Source: Nemertoderma westbladi
Lineage: Eukaryota > Xenacoelomorpha > Nemertodermatida > Nemertodermatidae
Direction: 5' to 3'
Assembly: GCA_032718475.1 (NCBI GenBank)
Contig: JAUCBJ010003552.1
Location: 1 to 55,281 of the forward strand
Length of the DNA: 55,281 nt
The notes below the pieces were generated by a model. It was not told the origin of the DNA. It searched no databases and was given only the letters and a program-made list of their open reading frames with translations. The position numbers and the translations under genes were made by a program. Position 1 is the first letter of the stretch. Each line of letters opens with the position of its first letter. Of the stretch, positions 21,001 through 31,186 are shown in pieces.

Positions 21001-22950
21001 GGGGACAGCGGGAAAGACACTGACAGATCTTATGTCAATAAAATGCCTAAAGATCAGGTAAGTAAATCCAAGTCTCGACCCAATGACAGAAGGGAACCGG
21101 TACAAAAAACCCCTCCTACGTCTCCTAAAGGAATTCAGGTGAGAAAGCCCGAGGAAAGAACAAGTGTGCACCACATAGCACAGGTTAAAGTAAGTAACAT
21201 CAAGCCGAAATGTGTGCTGTGCGACGGGCCCCACCGTTTAAATGCGTGTGATAAATTCCTGAGGAAATCACTCGAGGATAGACGTGAAGTCATGTGGGAT
21301 AAGCGGTTGTGTTATAATTGCCTCAGACGAGGACACCAACGGCGAACCTGTAACTCCGACGCAAGGTGTGCAAAGTGCGGCGCAAATCATCATATCTTGT
21401 TGCACACGGAATTCGAACGAAACAGCCCGAGTCAGGTAAGTGAGTCCGAACTACATGTCCAATTCAGTGATGTGAACGACACTGATCAATCTGAGATGGA
21501 AGGATTCTATACGGACGAGTTCTCCGACCAAAACGAATCCTGTTACCTAATAAACACCACCGCAGTGTATCGAACACTCGTGTATGAGAAAGACACAGAC
21601 AGCGACCTTACCTTAACTACTTCCGATCAACAACCATCTTGGAAAGCGCCAACTTCCAATATAGGAATCCGAGAATTTCCTGTAGTCCAGTTACGGGTCC
21701 ACGGACCTCAGAAGAGCTATATAGTGAACGCCCTCCTGGACTCCGGTAGCACAGGAACATTCATCGATAGGGAACTAGCCGAAGTCATCTTTGCTGGACA
21801 ACCCAAGTTCCAAACCAAGCTAAACCTGTCAGGGATCATGCAGGTTTGGAATTCTACTGTAGCTGCCGACTATTATATATGTGAGTTGTCCACCCCCCAG
21901 GACGAACTAGGAGAACATAGCATCAGGTCAGTGAAAATGGTGGCTATAAAGAACTTCGCTACTACTCAAGCAGACCTTTATAATTGGGACGAGGATGAGA
22001 GCATCCAACATCTTAACATACCTCGATTCCAGACTGATTATCCTGGAGTGCAAATACTCATCGGCCAAAACGCGCATGAGGCGCTGGAGACATTAGAGAA
22101 ACGACCTGCTCAACCGCAACCACTTCAGCCCTATGCGGTAAGAACTAGAGTAGGTTGGTACCTTACTGGACCTTCCCGTAGAACGCTCAGAGAAAGACTG
22201 CTTCAAGATTGCGTCTGCCAGCGGAGTAAATGGGAAGATGATACTAGTGAGGGAGACGACCCAACTGAGGGAACACCATACTCCTCAGATAATGACGATA
22301 TTAGCTCCAATTTAGATCAATGGAGATATTGTCCCAAGAAGTTTAATCCAACGGACATCGCTTCCAGAGGAGTAACTCCTCAAGAACTGACAGATACTAC
22401 AGACCGGTTAGGTGAACCCGACTTCCTGAGTAAGGAGGATGAATGGCCTCCCCATCTTACTCCGACTGAGATTAGACCAGCCAAGGGAGCGGAGAAAGTT
22501 AAACCTAAAACCCGGGCGGGTGGATCGGAGTTATTTGAACCCGGGATAGATCTGTCGGTATTACATGTTGCCAGGGACGACGCCGTGGATCTGGGCCTCC
22601 CCTCCGCGAGTGGATCCTTCATGAAGATCAGAGAGAGCGATTGGAGCTCTGGAACATCAGACGTCTCGCAGGGACTCTCACCTCTCCTGCAGAGAGCGAC
22701 GGACCACTATAGCTCCTGGAATCGGCTTTGTGACGCCGTCATATACTTTGAGCGATGTTTCTATCGTCACTATTCCAGGACGAAGAGGAAACCTGGAATT
22801 GTATTCAGGATGCAGCAACTCAATCACCCAGTCGGTCGTTTGTGTTTATCGGAAGGGAATGGAGGACTCTCCGGAAACTGTGGAAGGCAAGATTCTCTTC
22901 CCACGACCACCTCCCTAATCCTTCAAACATCTAGGGACTCCATAACGTAG
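18043..22950 (+). CDS. Gag-protease polyprotein of the BEL-type element, pol deleted
   Basis: 1635 residues, uninterrupted. Residues 1-~770 form a long N-terminal region with an Ala/Glu/Lys coiled coil at about 390-460 (AEAEAKAAAAEA type). About 773-960 is a DUF1759-like Gag core (VKFNGDEMKWLPFNEYY, then EKLRYLIECLEGSPKLMAL). Three zinc knuckles follow near 1056 (CVLC...H...C), 1089 (CYNCLRRGHQRRTC) and 1108 (CAKC...H). Near 1229 is the protease loop NALLDSGSTGTFID. After about residue 1420 the frame jumps, still open, to RYCPKKFNPTDIASRG, which belongs after RNase H in BEL pol. The RT and RNase H portion is therefore missing in frame. A piece like the pre-integrase region (LLQRATDHYSSWNRL) follows before the stop. 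The start was chosen as the first ATG of the frame after the leader. Confidence 0.9.
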   Translation: MSDTKQNLSDSLLDVTICDSDRDVQPSGRKSSSPPTVRKVIPPVVITEPRLVQHRRSIIGTRAQVKRDQKAAEQQQPTSQELIPQRPSSSSSEDTVELTPESGAEMTDAVYTDPLLILPAAVLAGLLIAVEEHQIDWARSQRSTRDNYAGYTSEELKSIVESQWNFPGPGLPFDLSEAAWEDIHRMGVAKETIDPAVWKRSAAGYAQGFFSSMERIEKQLFQQPQGPQEQGSLLYQVRERVLRIRLILSAFEEASKRRQDTSLQVAVKTWFQRVSRQVQGAAQWKAQLEERSTHGESTDATFSQVESEATAEKPHKKDAIDIYLSDYQRFVGDEELRRRLEGLSPNSEGAKLVLDAIDVDRLAANQAKFDEQLRIVREQEEQVKKKRIEDRKAAAKAEAEAKAAAAEAAAEAKAAEAAAEVKAAAAEAKAAAAEAERKAAEEIAQLELETLQEKQDDFSKQLTASNMRMMNRSTPKRQGYTSSEEGDTTDTEGKGNRSRLSRHKRTFHRQKLPDLPPAVRRQLNNTKVGSTEPADQIIKIERLPTIVDEPEIIRPVLEITPSVIDAHVLPETTSKFPLHSTKLPVPRRTAQETVQVLDPERNIHNLSPVVPRPPATTLATPASAVEWVDERRRGMDILLGQMQETVQQFKGTVRESRLELQEVQQSIALERDKLVNTQKGIPPPSVTMCQPVSSEVLHAQGVEPTRIYTASEVETPIVNPLKGNYRPVDNDIPYRTDHNPRNLYTDNSILNSTMAQESFTRQMARTEARQAVKVGEIVKFNGDEMKWLPFNEYYKDNIQNSVLSNGEKLRYLIECLEGSPKLMALKFIGHPDGLRQVWDTLNIRYGNRNNIAGYLYAKLVAPRKFISSGIIEFSDEIQEICRQLDWLGKSHEYQNTMVIRAVASTLPKGGVGTRWDKKVLYMMEQQRRDPTMADLMSFLDGEVKLQLLKQSREKTPENKVSEKPVSRRKITPVCYTDDGESQTSQGGDSGKDTDRSYVNKMPKDQVSKSKSRPNDRREPVQKTPPTSPKGIQVRKPEERTSVHHIAQVKVSNIKPKCVLCDGPHRLNACDKFLRKSLEDRREVMWDKRLCYNCLRRGHQRRTCNSDARCAKCGANHHILLHTEFERNSPSQVSESELHVQFSDVNDTDQSEMEGFYTDEFSDQNESCYLINTTAVYRTLVYEKDTDSDLTLTTSDQQPSWKAPTSNIGIREFPVVQLRVHGPQKSYIVNALLDSGSTGTFIDRELAEVIFAGQPKFQTKLNLSGIMQVWNSTVAADYYICELSTPQDELGEHSIRSVKMVAIKNFATTQADLYNWDEDESIQHLNIPRFQTDYPGVQILIGQNAHEALETLEKRPAQPQPLQPYAVRTRVGWYLTGPSRRTLRERLLQDCVCQRSKWEDDTSEGDDPTEGTPYSSDNDDISSNLDQWRYCPKKFNPTDIASRGVTPQELTDTTDRLGEPDFLSKEDEWPPHLTPTEIRPAKGAEKVKPKTRAGGSELFEPGIDLSVLHVARDDAVDLGLPSASGSFMKIRESDWSSGTSDVSQGLSPLLQRATDHYSSWNRLCDAVIYFERCFYRHYSRTKRKPGIVFRMQQLNHPVGRLCLSEGNGGLSGNCGRQDSLPTTTSLILQTSRDSIT

Positions 22951-25753
22951 CAACATATGGAGTGGGTGTGTGACTCTATTATTTTATATTATTTTATTAT
23001 TTTTATATTTATGTATGTATTACTATGTAATTCTATTATAATCGTTTTCTTTAATTTTATTCAGTAGAATGTTATTTTAGCGATTATTTAGTAGATTAGT
23101 GCAATATATATTCGCGTTTATTACTTAATTACGTATATATTATATTTAATGCGACGGCAAGAAATAATTCTTTTCCTTCTTCCTTACTGTCCGTATTACA
23201 TTACAAATACGTAACTACAGTAAGATGAAATGTCCGTACTTATTAAAGTACAATAAAGCCACTACTATATTCAAGTATTATTGGTAGGCAGAGTATTAGG
23301 AATGCAAAGTTCAGATCCTCGTGTCTCGGCTAAACCAAGCTCTGGGTAGACCTTGGAAACGACTTGCCTCTTCACACTGACATTGCTTCGTGCGATATTG
23401 CTCTCATACCGTATATTAAATAATACATATAGTAGCGTGATGTCCCTTTAACAGTAGCGTATAACGCAAAATAAATCTGTTAAACCCTTTGACCATCTGT
23501 AATTCTAGTCGATTAAGATATCGCGGCACCCACCGATATACTTGAAAGACAAATTCTAGAATCAGTGGTTAACGTCCCCAGACAAGTTCTGGAATAAATC
23601 GGTGCCCATCTCAAATATTAATTAATTAATATTTGCAAAATCTAATAAATCAAAATCTGTAAAATTCAGATCCTTCAATAATTCTAGTCAATTAAGATAT
23701 CGTAGTATTTACCGATATTCTTAAAAAGACAATTGTCATAGAATTAAGGATCTTGTGTCCCCAGACATGTTCTGGAATCCAAATATGTCCATTTAATTAT
23801 CAAATAATAAAATTTCAGGGAATCAATTTAAATTCATGCCTTTTAATGAATTTAATAAATTGCCATTTTTACGCAATTTATAAAGTTCCCAAAATTCCAT
23901 TAATTAATAGATCAAGGGAGCGGAGATTTATCTTAGCATGCGTATGAGTGTGTGAAAGTCTCCCAAACATAGTCAATAGCCGATAAAATTCATAAAGTCA
24001 TGTATAAAACAGAACATTGACTATTAAAGAATTACTATTAAATAACATCCCAGATCTGTATGCATTGGAATCACCCTAATTCTACCGCTAGCTTTGCATA
24101 ATGTCACCATAGCAACAACCACGCTAGAATTAGAATTGAGTTAAAAGAACAATAGAAAGCTTGTCCCATTGAATAGCATAGGGAATAAATAGTGCACTGA
24201 TAGTATCCAAGGATACATAATAATACAGTGACATTCTGGAAGGCATTGACTAACGGACAAGTGACCCGAGTTTGTGTAATTTGTGACAAGTTGTGTGTGT
24301 GGTATTTGTGAGTTTATAGGTGAATGTTACTGCTAAGGTGTGTTTACAGTAGCTAGTCGCAATCGTAGAAGTAACCTAACTCTCCAAGGAAACCTGAAGT
24401 ACATCTAAGCCTTTGGGACGGACAGTTGAGTGACTTGTGCCGGTGGTCGTTGTCGTTGTGCGGCTACGTCGTTGGCGAAAGTACAGCGGCGACGACACAT
24501 CGGCGCTGAGGATCTCGTACTGTCCGGGGTTGATTGGGGTAGGCAGCGACGCCCGCTCGCCTAAATATAAACTCATTATAATATGGATAAACTCATATAT
24601 AGCAGATATGACGGAGTTGATAGAAGATGGTCTTGTCATCCTATCGATTTACACAATACGGACTATGTCGACTATATATCCTGCCCAGCGGAGTCGGAAC
24701 CATAAACAGAAATTCGAATGCGAAAATTCTATTCGAAATCGACTCGAAAGAAAAGACACTTAAGAAACAAATGGACGCGGTAACTCCAACGTATATTTGG
24801 AATTCTTGATAGAAGCATTGTAACAACGAATAAATATCACCCGCGTTTACCCTACCAGACGTGCGTCTTTGGTATTATTACGATAAATGCCCTAGACCCA
24901 ACTAATAAACGGAAAGACATAAACATCCACGTAAACCGAAACTTGTTGACGTATCACCTATGCTCACTCGGCTCGAACGATCCTGGAGTAAACCTACGAT
25001 CAGAGTCCCGGAATACTCGGTCAAACCTCCTCATTCCTTAGTTGGACCTCAAACCTGCGATCTTGGTAGTGTCGCGGATCCTCGCGGACTGTATTCACTG
25101 TTCAAAGATCTAGTGCTACCCTAACAATTAATCGGTAACACTCCGACAGTGATTTCTAGCTAGCCGCCCATCTTACCTAGCCGGATTGTGACGCGGACAC
25201 CTAATATCACTATCCAACCGTATGGTCGTCCACGTTTAACGCGATACAACCCCTCATCAAAGGGAAGGAGAGCGTTGTACGAAACGAGTTAAACGCTATT
25301 TTATAAAGATCAAAAGGGAAACCTGCGTTTGTTCAGATAAACGTAAGTTATAACAGTGAGTCCAATCGATAAACGAATTGGCCTTATCTCAATTCGATTG
25401 GGAAATCCAGAATCTCTAAGAAGTTATCGAACTTGGACGATCCTATTCTCTGCGAGAGTTTTTGGATGAACGTATCCAGCTACGAGCGGAGGAAAATCAG
25501 CTCGAGGAGAAGCATATCGAAACGGCAGATACCTCGACCACAATCCTACACCTTCTGATGCAATCATATTGCACCCTTCACCCAGGAGTTATGGCCCTCC
25601 TAGTAAAGTGGCTCCCCCCAAAGAGAAAAAGACTCTTGCTAGCCTCAAAAAACTGCGTAAACGCCGTCTGCGTAAGAAAGACTAACTGTTTAGAGTATCT
25701 TTATGTTTTTAGAAACTGTGATTTTTATATTTTATAGACTGAAAATCCCATTT
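22951..25753 (+). other. 3' non-coding interior of the BEL-type element
   Basis: 2.8 kb with many stops. No integrase, envelope or RT motif is seen. 23,480-23,800 holds two related ~170-bp blocks (AATTCTAGTC-ATTAAGATATCG, then CCCCAGACA-GTTCTGGAAT). Short frames at 24,437-24,809 and 24,582 are not recognised. The length and closed frames suggest eroded pol/3' ORF sequence or captured filler DNA. Confidence 0.6.
25470..25685 (+). other. Short basic open frame near the 3' end of the BEL element
   Basis: A 71-codon frame between stops, without ATG, is proline-rich and ends in a strongly basic tail (KEKKTLASLKKLRKRRLRKK, then D and stop). The composition looks like the end of a real nucleic-acid-binding protein or a spliced 3' ORF. 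A longer ATG-started frame (25,462-25,737) overlaps it in another phase. Neither is recognised. Confidence 0.2.
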
Positions 25754-25764
25754 TCTGGGAGCGG
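25754..25764 (+). other. Putative polypurine tract
   Basis: TCTGGGAGCGG lies immediately before the 3' LTR start TGTAAAAG, the usual place for the plus-strand primer. It is short and contains one pyrimidine, so this is an assignment by position. Confidence 0.5.
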
Positions 25765-26989
25765 TGTAAAAGCCTTTGCTGAATTGCCCCGTTATTTTTA
25801 TTATCTTTTACATTAAAATACTCTGTAGTTGATTTAATAAGTGTAAGAGACCGTATTATTGCTGTATCGGTGTTTTTAGAGGATCTAAGACCTATTTCCT
25901 CCGTATGTGTACTGTGAAAGGCATATTTTATGATTCTATGGCAATTCGTGACGCAAAGGGGTGATAGCTACTCTTGAACAGTAGTTACTATGACTACGGT
26001 TAACAGCTGACATTCATACGTGTTGATTTCCTTTGTTCTACGGCGTCTCTCAGTTCAGTCAGCCAATTAGAGCGTTTTTGTGGCTCCTTGTACAGAAAAT
26101 TTCCGAGAAATGACGCAATGCCTATGTGCAGTGTTTACATTCAGTCCTGAGCCAAAGAAAGAACGGCTTGGAAGTATTTTGTGCTTTACAGTTTTTAGTC
26201 TTACACTAGTAGGTTTAATTATAAAGGGCATATATCCTTTAACTACCTAAAGACTCTGATGACTGATCATACATGCTGACTGCTGAAACATTGCAAACTC
26301 ATAACAATCAGTGTTTTCATTGTTGTTTTATACTGCTATTTACCGTCAGTTCTTCATAATATGGTTGATGAATTATTATATTTGGAATAACGAACCCCGA
26401 AACCCAATATTCTTGATATACCGAAGGTAAGAGAGAAAGGTTACCAATAACGATTGTGACTTATGTTAAAGTGGTTTGAAGTGAATCTAATGTTATTTGA
26501 TAGACCCTACATGAGTCAGCCTGTGTTCCTTTTATATGTGACTAAAATCAGTGAGGATTGGCAGATTAGTGTGCAGTATTGTGCAGCATTGTGTATGAGT
26601 GAGTCTGTTAAAGAAGCAATTCCTAAAGAATGCGCCATATATGTGAATTATAATTAAGCCATATCGTTGTGAGTAGTTTAAGTCATAACTCTGTTTGTAT
26701 AGATAAAGCGCCACGTCCTAAAGGAACTGTTAATATTCCCGAAGGTAAATAATATTGTCAGAGATTATATAATACTGTCAGTCGAATAATACATTAGGCT
26801 TACATAGCAACAAAATTAAACCGTCGAACCCAATCTCCCGGGAATATCCAGCGGGTGAATGGTCGCGCACGGATTGGTTTCGACTAGTGTAGTGAATCAA
26901 ATACTTGTCATAGACTAAAAACCGATTTAATATCTAGAAGACATCTTAATTTGGTGGGTTAAACTGCCAAAGGTCTGAAAGCGCGAACA
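25765..26989 (+). repeat. 3' LTR of the BEL-type element
   Basis: 1225 bp, the same length as the 5' LTR and about 99.8% identical by eye. Followed by the CTGCA duplication at 26,990-26,994. Confidence 0.95.
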
Positions 26990-27097
26990 CTGCACTTGGT
27001 TTCAATTTTGTTGTTCGGTGTAATTTCCTCGTTGATTCTTATATGTTAGGTTTCTACAATATCGTTGTATCATTCCTAATAGGTTTGTTGATTTATC

Positions 27098-28222
27098 ATA
27101 CGGAACCCATTCTGATTTCCACGTAGCAGTCTCTCAATGGGATCCCTGATGCGATTTAATAGAATTCTATTGTATAGAACATTTGTGTCTACTGTTGACG
27201 GTGACACAGAACCATTTGAAATGTTATGGGGCGTCCTCCAGGGAGACACACTTGCACCATTCTTGTTCATAATTGTTGTTGACTATGTTCTACGCATGTC
27301 CTTAGATCATCATAATGATGATGGGGTGATGATAACTCCACCTACTGGCTCCAGAAGTCGAGGAAATCCTGCCAAGTACCTAACTGATCTAGACTTTGCT
27401 GATGACTTAGGAGTACTCTCAGAATCACTAGAGGGAGCCCAACGGCTCCTCAGCTCATTAGAACATGCTGCTTCTAGTGCTGGTCTTTTTATTAACTCCA
27501 GAAAGACCAAAATTTTGACAGTTAACTTTGAAAGTCCTCAGCAAGTCTCTGATCGGATGAGCATAATCTCAAAAGATGGTATGCTTGAGCATGTGGATGA
27601 CTTCTGTTACCTGGGATCATGGATCCGGAAGTCAGGTGAGGACCTTCGAATACGTAAGGGAAAGCCATGGGCAGCCTTGAATAGGCTTTCCAGGATTTGG
27701 AAGTCACGAAGAATTAATAGGAAACTTAAGGTCCGATTATTTAGAGCAGCAGTAGCTCCAGTACTGCTCTATGGGAGTCCATGCTGGGCTCTAACTGCTG
27801 AGGACACCAAATCTATGGATGGCACAGTCACAAGAATGCTACGCCGGGTTCATTGTGTCAAGTACAATGCACACAACCGGACACTATATAACATTGGAGG
27901 TGTCTCATTGGTTCCCCCAAGCTTGACACTAGAACAAAATCGCTTCCGCTTTGCAGGACATTGCTTTCGCCGTGAAGACCAGCCAGTGCATAATCTTGTA
28001 CTTTGGCAGCCTCATGGAGTGAATAAGCATGGTGGACAGCCCATGACTTTCTTGAGACGCATCTTAAAGGACACTGGCCTTGAAGATGCGGATGATCTAG
28101 CAAAAGTCATGGGTGATAGGGAGTTGTGGCGGTGCAATTTTGTCGATAAGCCGGCACAGCATTCTTAAAAATGCAGCTGCAATGCAGCATGCCGATCCTA
28201 GTAGTAGTAGTAGTAGTAGCAA
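27098..28222 (+). mobile_element. 5'-truncated LINE with inverted 5' end
   Basis: 27,178-28,222 is the 3' part of a non-LTR retrotransposon ending in a (TAG)n tail. About 80 bp to its left (27,098-27,177) is LINE sequence in the opposite orientation. On the minus strand it reads NRIRDPIERLLRGNQNGFR, which lies upstream of the RT core in the 39-42-kb copy. The intervening ~250 bp are missing. A 5' inversion with a deletion is the signature of twin priming during insertion. Confidence 0.88.
27178..28168 (+). pseudogene. LINE reverse transcriptase, C-terminal half
   Basis: An open frame of ~330 codons with RT motifs GVLQGDTLAPFLFIIVVDYV (motif B), LTDLDFADDLGVLS (catalytic FADD), LFINSRKTK and YLGSWIRKSGEDLRIRKGKP. 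The C-terminal LINE region follows (LLYGSPCWALTAEDTKS, then FRFAGHCFRREDQPV). This pattern is that of AP-endonuclease LINEs (RTE/CR1-like); the clade is not certain. The endonuclease and fingers are missing, so it is inactive although still open. Confidence 0.85.
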
Positions 28223-28550
28223 TATGGCTGTCGTAATTCTTTGTGCGTATTACAAATTCATCCATGTAGGATGGAATACCGAATCGATGAAGTACTGCAT
28301 AAACAGTTTTTAAACATTTCGCTGAATCAGGTATAACTCCTAAAGGTAATCAATCATGTAGGTTTCAGCAAAACGATTTGATAGTGTAAGTAAGAGTTTA
28401 GATTTGTCATCTAACTGTAATGAGCGGGTCGTTCTATTAACTATAGACAATGAGAGAAACCCATCACCAATTGCAATTACAGTTTAAATAATAAAAAGTG
28501 ATACAAATATTATTTTATATTTTAATTATATTTTAAGAATGCTGAAAAAG
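28223..28550. other. AT-rich spacer between LINE and SINE
   Basis: No gene seen. An extra copy of GTGATACAAATAT (the SINE target sequence) occurs at about 28,498-28,510. Confidence 0.5.
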
Positions 28551-28806
28551 TGATACAAATATAAGGGCGGGGTAGCTCAGTTGGTTGAGCGCCGGGCCTG
28601 CAATCTATTGGTTGTAGGTTCAGCCCCGCCAGGGTCCACTCAGCCTTTCATCCACTGGGGTCGATAAAATGAGTACCAGTTAAATAACTGGGAGCAAATC
28701 TTGGGATAGGAGTAGCGCCCACCCCTACCCTCGGGTAGCAGCTATCGAAAGAGGAGCCTTCGGGTCGCCTCCGGCTTCGGCCGACTGTTTGCTTTGATAC
28801 AAATAT
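28551..28806 (+). mobile_element. tRNA-derived SINE with target-site duplication
   Basis: The element at about 28,565-28,794 is flanked by the 12-bp repeat TGATACAAATAT (28,551-28,562 and 28,795-28,806). The head GGGGTAGCTCAGTTGGTTGA is box A and GGTTGTAGGTTCAGCCC is box B. The body contains GTCGATAAAATGAGTACCAG, a motif resembling that in the central domain of some invertebrate (for example cephalopod) tRNA-SINEs. No long A tail is present. Confidence 0.88.
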
Positions 28807-29129
28807 TGGAGGGAAATTCAAAACGTATTTACATGTGATTAATAATTGTTATTGCCTAGCCTAACTGGCCTACATACTTGCTACTTCAGTACTTGCTGCT
28901 GTACTACTGTTCTAATCCGCCATGGAGGGGAGACCAGCACCGTCCTCTAGCCCCAGGCCACTGCGCCACCTAACTGTAATTGATTATAGGCCCGTGCCAT
29001 ATCAGCTTTGTAAATATAGTGTAAACTAAATATAGTGCAAACTGAATATAGTGCAAACTTACCTTGTAACTTTTCAGAAATTTCATTGATTGACATGATT
29101 TAAAAATAATCATTGATTAAATATATGTT
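28807..29129. other. Spacer, no gene recognised
   Basis: Contains three spaced copies of ATAGTGxAAACTxAATATAG near 29,015-29,055. Nothing else is supported. Confidence 0.45.
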
Positions 29130-29417
29130 GACAGTGCATAGTCACCACATATTCTAATGCCGCCATCAGGTTCGGGTGCAATGACTAATGGTGTAGCCAA
29201 TTCGATAGTTTAATGTTTATCAGGGTACACAAGTAAACCATCATCAATATCGTGTTGTAATTTTTGTATTACTTCATCTTTATATGCATGTGGGGCAGAA
29301 TATGAATGAAGGAACTCAGGTCGAACATCATTATCTTTGAACTTAACTGAAGTTGGAGCCCCTTTGTAAAGTATTTGAGCCCCTGTAACAACATCCTTGT
29401 ATTGTTTCAGTAAATAT
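29130..29417 (-). pseudogene. Gypsy reverse transcriptase N-terminal fragment
   Basis: The minus strand reads LLKQYKDVVTGAQILYKGAP, then HAYKDEVIQKLQHDIDDGLL and, across a stop, ELATPLVIAPEPDGGIRICG and DY. This matches the Gypsy RT start (F-x-D-V...G-x-I...ATPxVxxxKxDGxIRxCGDY). Similarity ends before the catalytic YxDD. Confidence 0.8.
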
Positions 29418-29421
29418 TTAA

Positions 29422-30749
29422 GGGGGGGGGTAGCACCCCCAAATTGAACCTCACATTTTTGTATCTCTGGACCATAAAATTGGGTGAAAATTATTTTTTC
29501 TGCTATTAAACAACTACTACTACTACTAGGATCGGCATGCTGCATTGCAGCTGCATTTTTAAGAATGCTGTGCCGGCTTATCGACAAAATTGCACAGCCA
29601 CAACTCCCTATCACCCATGACATTTGCTAGATCATCCGCGTCTTCAAGGCCAGTGTCCTTTAAGATGCGTCTCAAGAAAGTCATGGGCTGTCCACCATGC
29701 TTATTCACTCCATGAGGCTGCCAAAGTACAAGATTATGCACTGGCTGGTCCTCACGGCGAAAGCAATGTCCTGTAAAGCGGAGGCGATTTTGTTCTAGTG
29801 TCAAGCTTGGGTGAACCAATGAGACACCTCCAATGTTATATAGTTGTGTGCATTGTACTTGACACAATGAACCCGGCGTAGCATTCTTGTGAATGTGCCA
29901 TCCAGAGATTTGGTGTCCTCAGCAGTTAGAGCCCAGCATGGACTCCCGTACAGGAAAATATTTTTAAAATTGGCCCCAAAATGGCTCCGTAATGGCCAAA
30001 AGGCCTTTTTGCGCCAAGGGCTATTTCTCCACCAATATTTGTTGAAATTTGTCGAAATTTGGATTATAAGTTCAGAAGAACCCTGCATCCAATTCTTCTT
30101 AACAAATTTTGCCTCAAATGCTCTGGAGCCTTTTTAGAACAAAAAGGCCCCAAAAAGGGCTTTTTTGGGCCTTTTTGATATAAAAAGGCTCCAGGGCATT
30201 TCCAACCAAATTTGTTAAGAAGAAGTATGGAGAAGGGTAATCTTAACAAGTGTACCAAATTTCAACTCATTTCAGTCAAAATTGGCGGAGAAATAGCCTT
30301 TTTCATGAAAAAACGTCGTTCTGAGATATGGGTGTTTAAAGTTTAAGGAACAATTTAAACCTTCCCGCTATTTTAGATAATACCAATTTTCTATGTTCGT
30401 CAATAACTTTGTCAAAAATGAATGAAATTCAACGAAATTTTTCATGCTTGCTAAACAGATAACTAGTAAAACAACGTTTTAGCAATTTTATGCATATCTA
30501 TACCGTGAGAGCCTTTTTTATGAAAAGGGCCCCGCACAATTGTAAAATATAGTGCTGCTCGAAGGCTTTACAAAAATCAGACTAGCTCTTACGTTTTGGG
30601 TAATAACTTGAGTTTGAGAAAAGATATGAGAAAACTGCTGTGCAGATTTGAAATCTCCATTAAATTCGGCACAAGATAGAATAAAAAAAGTTTTTTGTCA
30701 ATTTCCAAAATAGGGGGGTGCTACCCCCCCCCCCCCCCCCCCCCCCCCC
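29422..30749. mobile_element. TTAA-flanked element with G-run/C-run inverted ends
   Basis: Both ends are bordered by TTAA (29,418-29,421 and 30,750-30,753). The left end reads G(9)TAGCACCCCC and the right end GGGGGGTGCTAC(C)n, an inverted repeat. A second copy at 47,289 also starts right after TTAA. No transposase frame is visible, so it is a non-autonomous DNA element. TTAA targets are used by piggyBac-type transposases. The interior includes a symmetric GCCTTTTTAGAACAAAAAGG region near 30,128. A LINE has inserted at 29,511-29,953. Confidence 0.7.
29511..29953 (-). mobile_element. LINE 3' end inserted in the TTAA element
   Basis: About 440 bp of LINE in minus orientation, from (TAG)n at 29,511 to LYGSPCWAL at about 29,950. 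It is about 95% identical by eye to the copy at 27.75-28.2 kb. The frame has a small break near VKYNAHN. It is absent from the second TTAA element copy. Confidence 0.88.
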
Positions 30750-30960
30750 TTAAATCATTACTGTTTTCATTGAATTCAATTCATGTATGGTGAATAGTGG
30801 AATTAATCAGCATAAGAGGCATACAATAAGATCATTGGTTTAAGAGTTTGCTATCGTAACATTAACACATATCACATCTTTAATAGCTGTAGTCCCTTTA
30901 CAGTATCCCCTTAACTTTGTGGGACAGTTGTATAATTTCTCAGCAGCAAAGTGTTTCATA

Positions 30961-31060
30961 AAAACATTATAAGAATACTATGTTTTGCCCCATTGTCAAT
31001 TTCAATAGCTATACGTTTTACATTCAGTTTAACTTCCACTTTAATTGGATCAATATGAGG
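30961..31060 (-). pseudogene. Gypsy protease-like fragment
   Basis: The minus strand reads IDPIKVEVKLNVKRIAIEID, then NGAKHSIL. The position and the surrounding hydrophobic strand match the Gypsy protease loop (xELDTGA), with the catalytic DTG/DSG changed to DNG, so it would be inactive. Confidence 0.45.
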
Positions 31061-31186
31061 TAAATATGTACAGGAGTATCCACGTCAGGAGTCGAAACTG
31101 AGTGAGTATGTAATGTAACAACAAGGTTGAGAAATAAATAATTGAAATCCGGGTCCATCCTGCAGAAAGCCTATCACATTCTTTCT

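Larger units (their letters stand above)
14602..26989 (+). mobile_element. Young BEL/Pao-type LTR retrotransposon lacking RT and integrase
   Basis: Two direct repeats of exactly 1225 bp (14,602-15,826 and 25,765-26,989) begin TGTAAAAGCC and end GCGCGAACA. They are flanked by the 5-bp direct duplication CTGCA (14,597-14,601 and 26,990-26,994). I count three mismatches between the LTRs, so insertion was recent. The 9.9-kb interior holds a 2.2-kb leader, one 1635-codon ORF (Gag and protease, then a relic of pol) and 2.8 kb of mostly closed sequence. A purine-rich tract precedes the 3' LTR. No RT YxDD, RNase H or integrase motifs are visible anywhere inside, so movement must have used enzymes from a related element. 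Confidence 0.93.

Noticed and set aside
28563-28640. Functional tRNA gene
   Set aside because: Boxes A and B are present, but the element continues into a SINE body and is flanked by a 12-bp target duplication.
29889-30258. Short ORFs in the TTAA element
   Set aside because: They cross the LINE/TTAA element boundary or read through the GCC-TTTTT symmetric core. No transposase motif is present.
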